A stretch of DNA of 36,101 nt from Holophagaceae bacterium (lineage in GTDB: Bacteria; Acidobacteriota; Holophagae; Holophagales; Holophagaceae): positions 1 to 36,101 of the forward strand of contig JANYAS010000116.1 of assembly GCA_025361205.1 (NCBI GenBank). Direction: 5' to 3'. A model generated the notes under the pieces. The model saw only the letters and a program-made list of their open reading frames with translations, made no database searches and was not told the DNA's origin. Both the position numbers and the translations under genes were made by a program. Position 1 is the stretch's first letter, and each line of letters opens with the position of its first letter. This document shows positions 15,826 through 26,117 of the stretch, piece by piece.

Positions 15826-16032
15826 ATGCCTTTGGTCAAGGTCAAAGAAGACGAAACTTTCGAGTTCGCCCTTCGCCGCTTCAAACGCAAGTGCGAGAAG
15901 TCTGGCATCCTCAGCGAGCTGAAGAAGCGCCAGCACTACGAGAAGCCCAGCGCCAAGCGCAAGCGGAAGATGCTCGCCGCCCGTAAGAAGACACTGAAGC
16001 GCCTCGCACAGGAGCGTCGCATCATCGGTTGA
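15826..16032 (+). CDS. rpsU: 30S ribosomal protein S21
   Basis: 68 aa. The N-terminus [20 protein letters not shown] and the arginine/lysine-rich helix [21 protein letters not shown] are typical of bS21, which binds the 16S rRNA near the anti-Shine-Dalgarno end. It has the best ribosome site of the window, AAAGGAGGTG at 15809-15818. A strong terminator follows 23 nt after the stop, so it appears to be monocistronic. Confidence 0.97.
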   Translation: MPLVKVKEDETFEFALRRFKRKCEKSGILSELKKRQHYEKPSAKRKRKMLAARKKTLKRLAQERRIIG

Positions 16033-16054
16033 TCGCCACGACGTTCGCGTCGCG

Positions 16055-16087
16055 TAAAAAAGGCCCGCGTCGCGGGCCTTTTTGTTT
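16055..16087 (+). terminator. Rho-independent terminator after rpsU
   Basis: AAAAAAGGCCCG pairs with CGGGCCTTTTTG around the GC-rich core (GGCCCGCG/CGCGGGCC, 16062-16078), followed by TTTGTTTT. It sits between rpsU and mutS2. Confidence 0.92.
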
Positions 16088-16123
16088 TACTGAAGGCTGA
16101 AGCCTGAGGTCTGAACTCGCCCC

Positions 16124-18544
16124 ATGAACCCTGAACTCGAAGCCCTCGAATTCCCTGAAGCGATCCGTCTGATCCAGTCGGGGGCCCACACGCGCCCCGG
16201 ACGGGAAGCCCTGGGCGCCATGCAACCCTGGGACGGCCTCGCGGGGCTCCGGCGTCTTTACCAACTGGAGTTGCAGGAGGTCTGGGCCGCCACACCAGAC
16301 CTGCTACCGGTGCTAGCCATGGATGAGGCGCTGGAGGAACTACTGAACCCGGCGGGCTGGCTGCTGCCCGAGCACTGGCGGCAGCTGAGGGAGGGGCTGC
16401 ATTCCCTGTCCCGGCTACGGCAGACCCTCGCGGTCCTGCCTTGGCTGGACACGCGGCCCGCCCCGGCGGGCACCCACCTGGGCATCGACCGGCTGCAAGT
16501 GACCGCCGCCCTGCTGCCGGATCCCGCGCCCCTGGCCGAGCGCCTGGCCAAGAGTTTCAACATCGACGGGCAACTGGATCCCCTGCGAATCCCGGCCCTG
16601 GCCAGCCTCCATCGCCAGCGCCAGGAGGCCTTCCAGGCCATCCAAGCCAAGCTCCAGAAGCTGCTGCGGGCCCTGCCGGATGCCTTCAACGAGGCCACCA
16701 TCGTCGAGCGAAACGGCCGCTTCTGCCTGCCCGTCCGGCCTGAGCGGCGGAGCTTCGTGCCGGGCCTGGTCCTGGACCGAAGTGGCAGTGGTGCCACGGT
16801 CTTCATCGAGCCCATGGAAACCGTCCCCCTCAACAACGCCTTCGTGGAGGCCGACAGTGACTTCGCAGAGGCCGTCCAGGCCTTCCTGCGCGACCTGCTG
16901 AGGGACCTGCGGGCCCGGCGGGAGGATTTCCTCCGCTGGCGCGACCTGCAGGCCAGGGCCGACCAGGGGCTGGCGTTGTTGCGCTGGACGGCCCTGTGCG
17001 ACGGCTTGCTCCCCGAAGTCGAAACGGGTCCAAAACAAGGCCGACTCTGCCTCCTGGAGGCCCGGCATCCCCTGCTGCTGCCCGCCGTGCGCGAAGCCCT
17101 GGGCCTGGAAGCCCTGCCCCATCCGGTGGTGCCACTGAATCTGGTGCTGGAGGCGGGCCGGCCGGGCCTGATCATTTCTGGATCCAATACCGGGGGGAAG
17201 ACCGTGGTCCTCAAGACCGTGGGGCTGCTCTCGGCACTGGCGGCCTGCGGTTGTGCCGTGCCCGCCCGGGAGGGCTCCAGCTTCCCTGCCCTGCCCAGCC
17301 TCCATGCGGACATTGGCGACCATCAGACCATCACGGGAAGCCTCTCGACCTTCAGCAGCCATATCCTGCATCTGAAGGAGATTCTGGAAAACGTTCAGGA
17401 TGGGGGCTTGGTGCTCCTGGATGAGCTCGGCACCGGCACGGATCCCAAGGAGGGTGCCGCCCTGGGCATCGCCCTGCTCCAGACCCTCTCCCGCCGCCAC
17501 TGCTGGATCCTCTGCTCGACGCACCTCGGCGAGATCAGCCATTGGGCCCTGCGCCACGCCCGCTTCCAGAACGCGTCGGTCCAGTTCGACGAGGAGCGCC
17601 TGGCGCCCACCTACCGGCTGCTGGTGGGCCTGCCGGGCCAGAGCCGGGCCCTCACCATCGCCGCCCGCCTGGGCCTGCCCCGCGCAGTGCTCGACCACGC
17701 CGATAAGGTGCTGGGCCAGCGCGAGCAGGACTGGCGGGACTTCCTGCGGGAACTGGAAGCCGAGCGCACCCGTCTTCGGGAGGAGTCCGAAACCCTGCGC
17801 CTGCACCAGGCCGCCGTGGAGAAGGACCGCGAGATTCTCCGCCAGCGGGAGGAGCAGATGAGGACAGAACGGGCGGCCCTCCAGAAGGAATCTCGAGAGA
17901 AGACGGCCCGGGTGCTGGATTTCCTCGACCATGAAAGCAAGCGGCTGGTGAAGGAACTGAAGGAGCGCCAAAAGGTGGCCACCGTGAATGCGGACCGTCT
18001 GGGCACCGAAGCCCACGAGCGGGTGAAGCAGCTCACCCGGCTCGCCGAGGTGGAACTCGCGCCGACCGGAGCCCGATACAAGGTTACGGCACCCGTGGCG
18101 GTGCGCGAAGGGGGCTTTGCTCGGCACCGGGGACTGGGCGTCGAGGGCAAGGTGGTGGTCCTGAAGGGGGACCGGGCCACCCTGGAGACCCCCCAGGGCC
18201 GCCGCCTCGAGTGCAGGCTGGGGGAACTGGAGCCCATCGGGGCACGGGAAGTCACCTCCAGGCCTTCGGGCAAGGTCCGGGTGCGGGTCGAGGTCCAGGA
18301 CGTGGATTCGGAGATCAACCTCATTGGGCGGGCCAGCGACGATGTGGACAGCGAGATCTACCGCTTTGTGGAAGAGGCCTTGGCCGCCGGACGGCGCTGC
18401 ATCCGCATCGTCCACGGCCACGGGACTGGAAGGTTAAAGGCCGCAGTCCGGGAGGCCCTCCGGGGCCACCCCGGCATTGCCCAAGTGGAGGACGCCCCCC
18501 AGGCCCAGGGCGGGGCCGGGGCCACGGTGGTGACCTTCCGATAG
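16124..18544 (+). CDS. mutS2: MutS2 family protein (DNA-binding ATPase with Smr domain)
   Basis: 806 aa, near the usual ~780-800. The N-terminal helical core contains the MutS2-typical [16 protein letters not shown] and [18 protein letters not shown]. The ATPase has Walker A GSNTGGKT (353-360) and Walker B LVLLDE (D433, E434) followed by [15 protein letters not shown] long charged coiled coil (about 530-630) follows, then a KOW-like beta region, and the C-terminal Smr domain with HGHGTGRLK (H764). The usual Smr LDLRG motif reads INLIG here, so the aspartate is absent. MutS2 acts on branched DNA or collided ribosomes (MutS2/RqcU in Bacillus); it does not do canonical mismatch repair. ATG 16124 has a weak ribosome site. 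Confidence 0.95.
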   Translation: MNPELEALEFPEAIRLIQSGAHTRPGREALGAMQPWDGLAGLRRLYQLELQEVWAATPDLLPVLAMDEALEELLNPAGWLLPEHWRQLREGLHSLSRLRQTLAVLPWLDTRPAPAGTHLGIDRLQVTAALLPDPAPLAERLAKSFNIDGQLDPLRIPALASLHRQRQEAFQAIQAKLQKLLRALPDAFNEATIVERNGRFCLPVRPERRSFVPGLVLDRSGSGATVFIEPMETVPLNNAFVEADSDFAEAVQAFLRDLLRDLRARREDFLRWRDLQARADQGLALLRWTALCDGLLPEVETGPKQGRLCLLEARHPLLLPAVREALGLEALPHPVVPLNLVLEAGRPGLIISGSNTGGKTVVLKTVGLLSALAACGCAVPAREGSSFPALPSLHADIGDHQTITGSLSTFSSHILHLKEILENVQDGGLVLLDELGTGTDPKEGAALGIALLQTLSRRHCWILCSTHLGEISHWALRHARFQNASVQFDEERLAPTYRLLVGLPGQSRALTIAARLGLPRAVLDHADKVLGQREQDWRDFLRELEAERTRLREESETLRLHQAAVEKDREILRQREEQMRTERAALQKESREKTARVLDFLDHESKRLVKELKERQKVATVNADRLGTEAHERVKQLTRLAEVELAPTGARYKVTAPVAVREGGFARHRGLGVEGKVVVLKGDRATLETPQGRRLECRLGELEPIGAREVTSRPSGKVRVRVEVQDVDSEINLIGRASDDVDSEIYRFVEEALAAGRRCIRIVHGHGTGRLKAAVREALRGHPGIAQVEDAPQAQGGAGATVVTFR

Positions 18545-18606
18545 GCCCAAAATTCAACCTCAAGTCCGGCCCGCCCGATGCAGCGGCACACCTCTTCGGG
18601 GCGGAC

Positions 18607-20160
18607 ATGGACTTCTGGAACAACCTCAACATCCGAAAGAAGCTGTTGTATTCGATCCTGGCCCTGGCGGCCCTGCTCGGAACGGCATCGACGGCGTTCT
18701 CCCTCTGGCGGCTGAACTCTGCCCTGAACGATGGCCTCAAACTGAAGGCCGCGAGCCTCGCCGCCCTGGTATCGGATGGCATCCAGTCCGGTGTCCAGTT
18801 CGAGGACATGGGCCTGGTGGAGCGGGGACTGGACGGGCTGAAGGAGGATTCCGACATCACTCAGGCGGCCCTGGTCACCTCGGATGCGACCACCAAGGCC
18901 CCGAAGGTTGTGACGAAATCGAAAGCCAAGACCAGCCAGGTTGATTTGGCACCCTTTGCGGATCTCTTCCTCGCAGATTCAGCCAAGAAGGACCTTACCA
19001 AGGAGGCCCTGAGCTTCGAAAAGGGCGGCTATCTGGTGGTTGGCTCGCAGGTGAAGATCGAAGGTGCCCCCAACAAGTCCTACGTGCTGCTCCTGGTCAA
19101 CCGGGACCGACTGCGCAAAGACCAATTGAGTGCCCTTCTGGGGATGGTTGTGCTGGGCCTGTTGATGGTGGGCGCTGGCTTGGCCGCGGCATTTCTCCTG
19201 GGCAATGCCATCGTCACGCCCCTGGAAACCATCCAGCGGCGCATGCGGGACATCTCCGAGGGCGAGGGGGATCTCACCGCCCGCCTGGAGGTCCATGGCA
19301 ATGACGAGATCGCCTCCTTGGCCGGTCACTTCAACAAGTTCGTGGAAAACATCCATCAAATCGTCCAGCAGGTGATGGCCATCTCGACCAACATCGCCTC
19401 GGGGTCGCTGCAGATGTCAGCCGGCATGTCCGAGATGCACAGCACCGCCCAGAGCATTGCCCAGGCCGCCGAAAGCCAAAAGTCCAGCGTCTCCACCACC
19501 ACGAGCAGCGTCCAGGGCATCGCCGGATCCTCCCAGGTGGTCAATGCCAATGTGTCGGATGCCCTGCAGGTCTTTGAAGGGGCCCAACAGGCCGCCGGCA
19601 AGGGTGGAACGGCCGTGGGCAGCGCCATCGCGGGCATGCAGGCCATCAACCAGAACTCGAAGCAGATCGGCAACATCCTCACAGTGATCACCGAGATTGC
19701 CAACCAGACCAACCTGCTCTCCCTCAATGCCGCCATCGAGGCCGCCAAGGCTGGTGAGCACGGCAAGGGCTTCGCGGTGGTGGCTGAGGAGGTTCGCAAG
19801 CTGGCCGATCGCAGCGCCACGGCCGCCAAGGAGATCACCGCCCTGATTCAGACCTCCAACCGCGCCATTGCCGACGGCACCAAGATGGTGAACACCGCCG
19901 GTGAGGCCCTGAACAGCATCCAGAGTGCCATTACCGATTCGGCCGAGCGCATGAAGACCATCGGTGGTCAAAGTGAGACCCAGAGCCGGGACAGTCAGTC
20001 CGTGGTATCCGCCATGGGCAACCTCACCGCCATTGCCGAGCAGAACGCCGCCGCCATGGAAGAGATGGCCGCCACCATTAAGGAATCCACCCGTACCGTG
20101 GACGAGCTCAGCCACCTAGCCGAGCAGCTCAATGCCATCGTGGCGCGATTCAGGATCTGA
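18607..20160 (+). CDS. Methyl-accepting chemotaxis protein
   Basis: 517 aa. TM1 is at about 13-34 and TM2 at about 176-200. Between them is a ~140-residue periplasmic sensor ([32 protein letters not shown]...) that resembles the CHASE8 type. HAMP follows ([39 protein letters not shown]). The signalling hairpin tip that contacts CheA/CheW is intact ([41 protein letters not shown]). The C-terminus (VARFRI) has no CheR/CheB pentapeptide tether. ATG 18607 is 62 bp after mutS2; the longer frame upstream overlaps mutS2 and is spurious. No other che gene is in the window. It ends in a strong bidirectional terminator. Confidence 0.95.
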   Translation: MDFWNNLNIRKKLLYSILALAALLGTASTAFSLWRLNSALNDGLKLKAASLAALVSDGIQSGVQFEDMGLVERGLDGLKEDSDITQAALVTSDATTKAPKVVTKSKAKTSQVDLAPFADLFLADSAKKDLTKEALSFEKGGYLVVGSQVKIEGAPNKSYVLLLVNRDRLRKDQLSALLGMVVLGLLMVGAGLAAAFLLGNAIVTPLETIQRRMRDISEGEGDLTARLEVHGNDEIASLAGHFNKFVENIHQIVQQVMAISTNIASGSLQMSAGMSEMHSTAQSIAQAAESQKSSVSTTTSSVQGIAGSSQVVNANVSDALQVFEGAQQAAGKGGTAVGSAIAGMQAINQNSKQIGNILTVITEIANQTNLLSLNAAIEAAKAGEHGKGFAVVAEEVRKLADRSATAAKEITALIQTSNRAIADGTKMVNTAGEALNSIQSAITDSAERMKTIGGQSETQSRDSQSVVSAMGNLTAIAEQNAAAMEEMAATIKESTRTVDELSHLAEQLNAIVARFRI

Positions 20161-20177
20161 TACGAGGCTCGCTTGAA

Positions 20178-20215
20178 ACAGGAAAAGGCCCCGCGAATGC
20201 GGGGCCTTTTCCTGT
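20178..20215. terminator. Bidirectional terminator between convergent chemoreceptor and TonB receptor genes
   Basis: A perfect 17-bp stem runs from ACAGGAAAAGGCCCCGC (20178-20194) to its complement (20199-20215), with loop GAAT. T/A tracts inside both arms (CCTTTTCC) allow it to serve both strands. Confidence 0.9.
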
Positions 20216-20228
20216 CCAGTCTGAAGGA

Positions 20229-23200
20229 TCAGAACTTGGCGCGGATACCAAGCTGGAGTTCTCGGGTCTTGTCCTTGGAGACATTCCCCAACTGACCGAA
20301 CTCAGGATTGGTCACGATGTAGCCGTTCGGGGACCGAACACTGTAGTCGGCCTTGTTCAGCACGTTATAGATGTCGATGATGCCCTCGATTTCCAGCTTC
20401 CCATAGATCCTGAACAGGCGGCTGAGGCGCAGGTCCACCTGCGTGTACCCAGGTTGGCGAAGGTCGCCGCGAGTGCTGCCTGGGGCGAAGTGGTTCTGCA
20501 TGCCGTCGCCGTTCAGGTCGGTTGCCACGTAGGCTGAGCGGGGCAGCCCGCTCTGGTAGAGGCCGCGCATGGAACCTTCGATGCCCCAGATGATGGGGAA
20601 GTAGGCCACCACATTGAGCACCCAACGGCGATCGCTATCCCCGTAACCGTAGTTCGAGGACGGATCCTGGGGATCCGGCGTGAGGGAGGCGCCTAGCTCG
20701 CTGCTGAAGTTCGGACCGGCCGAAGTGTAGGTGCCGCGCTCGAAGGAGCCGGTGTCCTGGGCCTTGGAGTAGGTCAGGTTGGCGATGAGCCCCGTCTTGT
20801 CGTTCCAGGTCTTCTTGGCCGAGACACTGAGACCGCGGTAGAAGCCCCAGCCGTCCGTCTTCACCAGGTACACGTCACTGAAACCACCGATCGGGTTTCC
20901 GGGGGTTACGATGCCCTTGTTGAAGTCCACGTGATGGCCCCGGATGTTCGCAAAATTGGGGCGGGCGCCATTCCAGAGATCGATGCCGGGAGCGTAGCCA
21001 TCGTTGTAGGCCTGCCCTCCGACCTGCCCGAGATTGATGTTCTCGAACCGCTGCAGGTTCTCGTATTTCACATAGGTGGCGGTCATGCCGAGCACCAGGT
21101 TGTTACCGTAGTCATGCTCCACGCCCACGCTGAATTTCTTGGAGCGGGAGAGCTTGTTTTCAGGATCCCACAGGGACGTGGAGGACGACCCCGCTGTGAA
21201 GACCGGAAGGCCTGCCACCGTGCTGAGTTCGGCATCCGTGAGCTTGCGCATGGCGCTGCCATTGATGAGGTTCCCGGCGCTGAGGAGGCCGGAATTGAAC
21301 AGGGCCAGGGTTGCGGCATTGGCGCGGTTCAGCGAGAAGCTGTAGTTGGTGATGATCTGGCCGTTGCCGGTCATGGTGTTCGAGTGGAGCAGCAACGGCG
21401 TGGGACTGGAGAAGGTGCCATAGCCGCCGCGGATGACGGTCTTACCTTTGCCGTCCAGGTCATAGCTGAAGGCCAGGCGTGGATCGATGGCCTTGGCGCT
21501 GTTGGCCTGATCCAGTCCCTGGAAATTGGGATTGGGGGCCGGGTTGTTCGAGAAGGACTGGTTGATGGAGCGCAAGCCTGCCGTCAGGTTCAGGCGCTTG
21601 TCGAACAGGCCGGAGTACTGGACCTGGCCGAACAGGCTGTCCGTCTTGGTCCACATCTGAATGCGGCCGCCGTAGGGGCTGACAGCGCCACTGTAGGTGA
21701 TGCTGTTGAGTTTGTTGTTGTCGGGGTTGGGCGGGACCGGCAGGGTGTTCAGGTTACCCAGAGTTCCATTGGCCCAGGCCGCCCCGGCACCATAGGTTCC
21801 GAACTGGAAGCGACCAGCGTTGTTCTGGAAGAACTGGTTGTCCACATTGACCTTCATCAGGTCGATGCCGCCCTTGACCTGGAAGTCACCGTGGTTCCAG
21901 GTGGTGGCACTGAAGAGCTGCAGGGTGTTCTCGTTGCTCTCCCGGGGGGTCGAGGTCTTGGTGCCGAAGGCCATGAAACTGGCACTGGTGGGTACCTCGA
22001 GGGAAGGCACGCCAGCCACGGAGTTGTTCCGCATGGGCCGCGCTTCCCGGGCAACCTGGAGGCGGGTTTCCGTGAATAGGTCGTTGGTCCAGATGTCGTT
22101 GGCTTCGACCACCCAGCTGATGGAGTTGGTGATGGTCGGAATGTTGTTGCTTTCGGCGTTGTTGGCATTGGCGCTGGTGTTGAATAGCGTGTCCGTCATC
22201 GTCTGGTAGTTGGTGCGCAGGACGAAGCGGTGGTTTTCATTCAGGGCGTAGTCCAAGCGGCCGAAGTACACCGTGTTGGTGTTCTCCATGGGGTAGGCAT
22301 GGGGGGCGATGCCCGCACCGGGGTTCCCCAGTTCCTGCGCCAGGGTGAGCCCGTTTCGGTTGGTCAGCACGCGGCCCAGGGGACTGGCCACGAGGTTGTT
22401 GAAGTCCGTCTGGGTCATGCCGGCGGCGGCAGTGATGGACGTGGGATTGGGATTGGCGGTGATGCTTTTGTGGAACCGCTCGACGCCGACGAAGTACCAA
22501 AGCTTGTCCTTGACCAGGGCCCCGCCCACGTTGAAGTTAACGTTGGTGGAATCATTGAAGCGCTGGAGGTTGGTGGGCGTGTTGAAGGTGTAGTTGGGAT
22601 CGAAGGGCACAGCCTTGGGCTTGGCGCTCCAGCTGGTGCGCCGGATCTGGTAGAGGGCGCTGCCGAAGAATTCGTTGGTGCCGGTCTTGGTGACGGCGTT
22701 GATGGTGGCTCCGGCCTGGCCGTACTGCACGTCAAACCCATTGGTGACAATCTGGAGTTCCTTGATGGTGTCGGCGCCGAAGATGAAGGGCGTGTAAACG
22801 CCGCCGCGCTGCTCGTTGAAGAAGGCGGAGTTGGTGCTGGCGCCATCGATCTGGATGGCGTTGAAGATCTGGCGGCCACCCTCCACCACCAAGCGGTTGC
22901 CGGCCCCGCCGACCACGCCGGGGGACAGACGCGCCACATCGGTGAAGTTGCGGCTGACCAGGGGCACCGCTTCAATGATGGATGAATCCACGCTGGTCAT
23001 GACATTGATCTGCTTGGTGTCCACGCCGGCGGCTACGCTGATCACTTCGACAATCGCCGAGGCCTCGGCCTTGTCCACGCTGAAATTGGCGACAGCGCTT
23101 TGTCCAAGCAGGACCTGGATGTTGGAATTCTTGACGGTCCCCATGCCGGTGGCGGTCACGGTGAGTTCGTAGTTGCCTACCGGAAGCAGGCCAATGTGGT

Positions 23201-23402
23201 ATTCACCCTGGGCATTGGAAGCGGCGGTCCGGGTGAGACCCGTATCGCGGTTGCGCAGGAGCACGGAGGCACTGGCTAGGGTCTTGCCCCCCTTGTCCTT
23301 GATCACGCCTCGCACGGCGCCCGCGGTGGAAGAGGTCTGGGCCGAGGCAACCGTGGCGCATGCCAGGGCCGTCAGCATAAGGGTTGTGAAGCGTCGATTC
23401 AT
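20229..23402 (-). CDS. TonB-dependent receptor, Oar/OmpA-like, with N-terminal carboxypeptidase-regulatory domain
   Basis: 1057 aa. Signal peptide cleavage is after TVASA (A21|Q22). Residues about 29-110 are a carboxypeptidase-regulatory-like beta sandwich (VRGVIKDKGGKTLASASVLLRNRDTGLTRTAASNAQGEYHIGLLPVGNYELTVTATGM). The plug follows (VPLVSRNFTDVARLSPGVVGG...VVEGGRQIFNAIQIDGAS...QIVTNGFDVQYGQAGATINAVTKTGTNEF), and then a ~800-residue barrel ending in the aromatic LQLGIRAKF. This type is much expanded in Acidobacteria and takes up or binds large substrates; the ligand is unknown. ATG 23402 has GGAG with 6-nt spacing. It stands alone, with no SusD-like partner or degradative enzyme nearby. Confidence 0.93.
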   Translation of the reverse strand: MNRRFTTLMLTALACATVASAQTSSTAGAVRGVIKDKGGKTLASASVLLRNRDTGLTRTAASNAQGEYHIGLLPVGNYELTVTATGMGTVKNSNIQVLLGQSAVANFSVDKAEASAIVEVISVAAGVDTKQINVMTSVDSSIIEAVPLVSRNFTDVARLSPGVVGGAGNRLVVEGGRQIFNAIQIDGASTNSAFFNEQRGGVYTPFIFGADTIKELQIVTNGFDVQYGQAGATINAVTKTGTNEFFGSALYQIRRTSWSAKPKAVPFDPNYTFNTPTNLQRFNDSTNVNFNVGGALVKDKLWYFVGVERFHKSITANPNPTSITAAAGMTQTDFNNLVASPLGRVLTNRNGLTLAQELGNPGAGIAPHAYPMENTNTVYFGRLDYALNENHRFVLRTNYQTMTDTLFNTSANANNAESNNIPTITNSISWVVEANDIWTNDLFTETRLQVAREARPMRNNSVAGVPSLEVPTSASFMAFGTKTSTPRESNENTLQLFSATTWNHGDFQVKGGIDLMKVNVDNQFFQNNAGRFQFGTYGAGAAWANGTLGNLNTLPVPPNPDNNKLNSITYSGAVSPYGGRIQMWTKTDSLFGQVQYSGLFDKRLNLTAGLRSINQSFSNNPAPNPNFQGLDQANSAKAIDPRLAFSYDLDGKGKTVIRGGYGTFSSPTPLLLHSNTMTGNGQIITNYSFSLNRANAATLALFNSGLLSAGNLINGSAMRKLTDAELSTVAGLPVFTAGSSSTSLWDPENKLSRSKKFSVGVEHDYGNNLVLGMTATYVKYENLQRFENINLGQVGGQAYNDGYAPGIDLWNGARPNFANIRGHHVDFNKGIVTPGNPIGGFSDVYLVKTDGWGFYRGLSVSAKKTWNDKTGLIANLTYSKAQDTGSFERGTYTSAGPNFSSELGASLTPDPQDPSSNYGYGDSDRRWVLNVVAYFPIIWGIEGSMRGLYQSGLPRSAYVATDLNGDGMQNHFAPGSTRGDLRQPGYTQVDLRLSRLFRIYGKLEIEGIIDIYNVLNKADYSVRSPNGYIVTNPEFGQLGNVSKDKTRELQLGIRAKF

Positions 23403-23607
23403 ACATCACTCCGGGGCCGCAAATGGCCATCAATAGGACTGCACGGTCTCTGGGTGAGATTGGATCCCGGAAACCATCGCCTGGGGGGAACTCAGGATCG
23501 CCGATCCGGTAGGAAAGGCTCAAGTGTCTTTTTTCCTCAGGAAGTTTCCTGGAAATTTCGATGGCCGAACCACCCAGGTCACAGCCATTGGGACTCAGCT
23601 CACATGA

Positions 23608-24012
23608 TCAGGCTAGATTGCGGGCTTTCAGGAAGGTAACGAACCCGAAATCCCCGTCGCTGATGTGGTGCTTGAGCCAGCCCTCCATGAACGTGGGCAC
23701 CATCAGGGCCAGGGCCTGGTGGCTTTCCTGGAACCGCACCAGCAGTTCATGAAGACTGGTTAGCATCGAGGCGTGCTCGGATACGTGCTGCATGAAATCC
23801 GGATAGCCAAACTTGCTCATATACGACTCTTCCGTGGCGAAATGCCGTTCTGAGCTGGCCACCAGATCCGCCAGCAAGGCTTCGACCACCTTCCGCTCGG
23901 CACCCTCCTGGACGGATCGCCGCAAGAGCTCAACGATCCGGAAGAGCTCCTTGTGCTGCTCATCAATCAACTGAATGCCAGTGTTGTAGCGGGTGTTCCA
24001 ATTGATTTCCAT
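23608..24012 (-). CDS. Bacteriohemerythrin
   Basis: 134 aa, a single-domain oxygen-binding di-iron four-helix protein of the cytoplasm. All iron ligands are present: H20 in IDEQHKELF, H57 and E61 in RHFATEESYM, H76 and H80 in FMQHVSEHASM, and H116 with D121 in WLKHHISDGD. Single-domain forms are thought to store or deliver O2 or buffer it in microaerobic and facultative species. ATG 24012 has only a weak ribosome site (GGAAAGG farther upstream). It is unlinked to chemotaxis or oxidase genes here and lies 205 bp downstream of the TonB receptor start on the same strand. Confidence 0.93.
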   Translation of the reverse strand: MEINWNTRYNTGIQLIDEQHKELFRIVELLRRSVQEGAERKVVEALLADLVASSERHFATEESYMSKFGYPDFMQHVSEHASMLTSLHELLVRFQESHQALALMVPTFMEGWLKHHISDGDFGFVTFLKARNLA

Positions 24013-24271
24013 GAATCCAGGGCCTTTCCTGTGTGATCCTGCGACCTGTCCAAATCATTTGCCACCTGCTTGGCGCCCATAAGTTACCACTCTTGTGCAA
24101 CCTTTTTTGGCTCATTGACTTCGAAAAAAGTTCCTTTCTGCCAATCGCCCTTGGTGGCGCCAAGCCCACCTACCGTCGGTGGGCCGTGAGTGCAGGCTGC
24201 GCCTGAGGGTCTGTTCCGCTCACGACACCCCATTCCCATCCTCTTCTTCTGTCGTTATCCTGAAATTCACT

Positions 24272-24355
24272 GGCCCTCTGGTGGAATGGCAGACACGCCG
24301 CACTCAAAATGCGGTGCTTCACGGCGTCCCGGTTCGACCCCGGGGAGGGCTACCA
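24272..24355 (+). tRNA. tRNA-Leu (anticodon CAA)
   Basis: 84 nt with encoded CCA. Acceptor GGCCCTC pairs with GAGGGCT (the first pair is G-U), then TG, the Leu-type D-arm GTGGAATGGCAGACACG, anticodon stem CCGCA/TGCGG with loop CTCAAAA (CAA, reads UUG), a short class II variable arm, and T-arm CCCGGTTCGACCCCGGG. The discriminator base is A. TATCCT at 24256-24261 with TTCCCA 17 bp upstream is a plausible promoter. Confidence 0.95.
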
Positions 24356-24386
24356 AATAGGACAATAGTCGTACCTCGATAGAAGC

Positions 24387-26096
24387 TCAAACTGCGGTCA
24401 GCGGGATGCGTCGTCCGGCTCCGAAGGCCTTGGGACTGATCTTGAAGGCGAAGGGGAGTTGGCGCCGCTTGAACTCGGTGCGGCGGAGAAGGCCCAGGAT
24501 GCGGGGCAGTGCGGCCTGGGCCTGGGCCAGGGCGGGCCCTTCCAGCAGCAGGGTGAGATCTTCCGCCAGTCCCTCCTCGGGCCGCTGGGCCTCCAGCGCC
24601 GCGCCGAGGATCGCATCCAGTTGGGCATAGGGCAGCAGGCTGGCTTCGTCGGTCTGGCCCGGCCGCAACTCGGCCGTGGGCGCACGGTCCACCACGCCCC
24701 GGGGCACGGCTTCGCCCAAGTCGCGAGCCAGGGCGTACACCCGGTCCTTGAGGCAGTCGCCCAGGGGGGCGAAGGCACCGATGCCATCGCCGTAGAGGGT
24801 GAAGTAGCCCGTGGCGGCCTCGCTCTTGTTGCCCGTATTCAGCACAGCCAAACGGTCGGTGCCGAGGCGGCGCTGGACCTCTGGTTCGGACGTGAGCGCC
24901 ATGAGCAGGCTACCCCGGCAACGGCTCTGGAGGTTCTCGTCGGTGAGGCCAAAGGGCCGGCCCGGCAGGGCCTTCTCCAGCGCAGTCGCGAACCCACTGA
25001 AAGGCGCGTCCGCATCCAGGCTGAGGAAGCCGATCCCCAGGTGCCGGGCCTGCTGCTCGGCGAGGGTCGAGCTTTCATCACTGGTGAAGCGCGTGGGGAG
25101 GGCCACCCCCAGGACCCGACCCGGACCAAGGGCCTCCACGGCGAGGGCCGCGGCCACGGCGCTGTCGATGCCACCCGAAAGGCCCAGCACCACGGCCTCC
25201 AACCCCTGCTTGGCCAGGTTGTCCCGGAGCCCCGTCACCAGGGCCTGGTGCAGCCAAGGACCGTCCTCCAGGTCGCGCCAGGTTTCGCCCGGCAAGCCGG
25301 TATCGACCAGGTGAGGGCCTTCATGGAAGGATGCGCAGCCCTGCCAACGCCCATCAGGCAGGGCCAGGCCGGACCCGCCATCGAAGAGCAACCAGCTTTC
25401 AGCGCCCACGCGGCTGGCGTAGGCCATGGGGATGCCGTGCTTCATCGCCAGGCCGGGCAGCAGGCGCTGGCGCTGCGCGTCTTTCGAGGGAATGGCCCAG
25501 GGCACGCTACGGCCCGCCGGCAGCCAGCTGCCCAGGGCGCTGGGGCTGGCGCTGGCGTTGAGGATCAGCGTGGCCCCCGCGGCCGCCAGGTCCGCAATGG
25601 GATCCACCGCGTAACCCACCGGCGCGTTTCCCAACTGCGGATCCGCCCAGAGGTCCTCGCAGATGGAGATCCCCACGCGGTGGCCGCGGAAGGTCACCAG
25701 GGGCTGGGGCGCCAGATCGGGTTCGAAGTAGCGGTGCTCGTCGAACACGTCGTAGCTGGGCAGCACCCGCTTGTGGGCGCAGTGGCGCAGGGCGCCGCCC
25801 TCGCACCACCACAGTTCGTTCCAGAGCCGCCCCGAGGGTGCGGGCCGAGCCGTGCCGAACACCAGGGGGACGGCTCCGGAGAGCGCCGCGAGCCGGTGGG
25901 ATTCCACCTCGAGGCGCCGCCGCATCCCGGATTCCCAGAGGCGGTCCTCCAGCAGGTAGCCAGGGATGGCCAGTTCGGGCGCCACCACGAGTTCAGCGCC
26001 AGCGTGAATGGCCTTGGCGTAGGCCGCCTCCACCCTGCGGCCGTTCCCTTCGGGATCCCCGAGGCGAGCGTTGAGCTGGAGCAGGGCGATTCTCAT
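24387..26096 (-). CDS. nadE: Glutamine-dependent NAD+ synthetase
   Basis: 569 aa with two domains. The N-terminal nitrilase-type glutaminase has the triad E41 (VAPELAIPGY), K109 (AHKRVLPSYDVFDE) and C146 (ISICEDLW). The C-terminal synthetase has the ATP pyrophosphatase loop VLGLSGGIDSAVAAALAVEALG, then LGVALPTRFTSDESS, and the NaAD-site NTGNKSEAATGYFTLYGDGIGAFAPLGDCLK. It converts nicotinic acid adenine dinucleotide to NAD+ using glutamine and ATP, the last step of NAD biosynthesis in the cytosol. The length is that of the shorter bacterial glutamine-dependent form. ATG 26096 gives the family start MRIALLQLNARLGD. The gene for the histidine kinase lies 21 bp upstream on the same strand. Confidence 0.96.
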   Translation of the reverse strand: MRIALLQLNARLGDPEGNGRRVEAAYAKAIHAGAELVVAPELAIPGYLLEDRLWESGMRRRLEVESHRLAALSGAVPLVFGTARPAPSGRLWNELWWCEGGALRHCAHKRVLPSYDVFDEHRYFEPDLAPQPLVTFRGHRVGISICEDLWADPQLGNAPVGYAVDPIADLAAAGATLILNASASPSALGSWLPAGRSVPWAIPSKDAQRQRLLPGLAMKHGIPMAYASRVGAESWLLFDGGSGLALPDGRWQGCASFHEGPHLVDTGLPGETWRDLEDGPWLHQALVTGLRDNLAKQGLEAVVLGLSGGIDSAVAAALAVEALGPGRVLGVALPTRFTSDESSTLAEQQARHLGIGFLSLDADAPFSGFATALEKALPGRPFGLTDENLQSRCRGSLLMALTSEPEVQRRLGTDRLAVLNTGNKSEAATGYFTLYGDGIGAFAPLGDCLKDRVYALARDLGEAVPRGVVDRAPTAELRPGQTDEASLLPYAQLDAILGAALEAQRPEEGLAEDLTLLLEGPALAQAQAALPRILGLLRRTEFKRRQLPFAFKISPKAFGAGRRIPLTAV

Positions 26097-26117
26097 CCCA
26101 ACAACTTACCAGCCTCT

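Noticed and set aside
16415-18421. 668-codon open frame on the minus strand across mutS2
   Set aside because: It is antisense to a clear MutS2 coding sequence; its translation is low-complexity and Gln/Gly/Leu-rich as expected from GC-rich antisense, with no family pattern.
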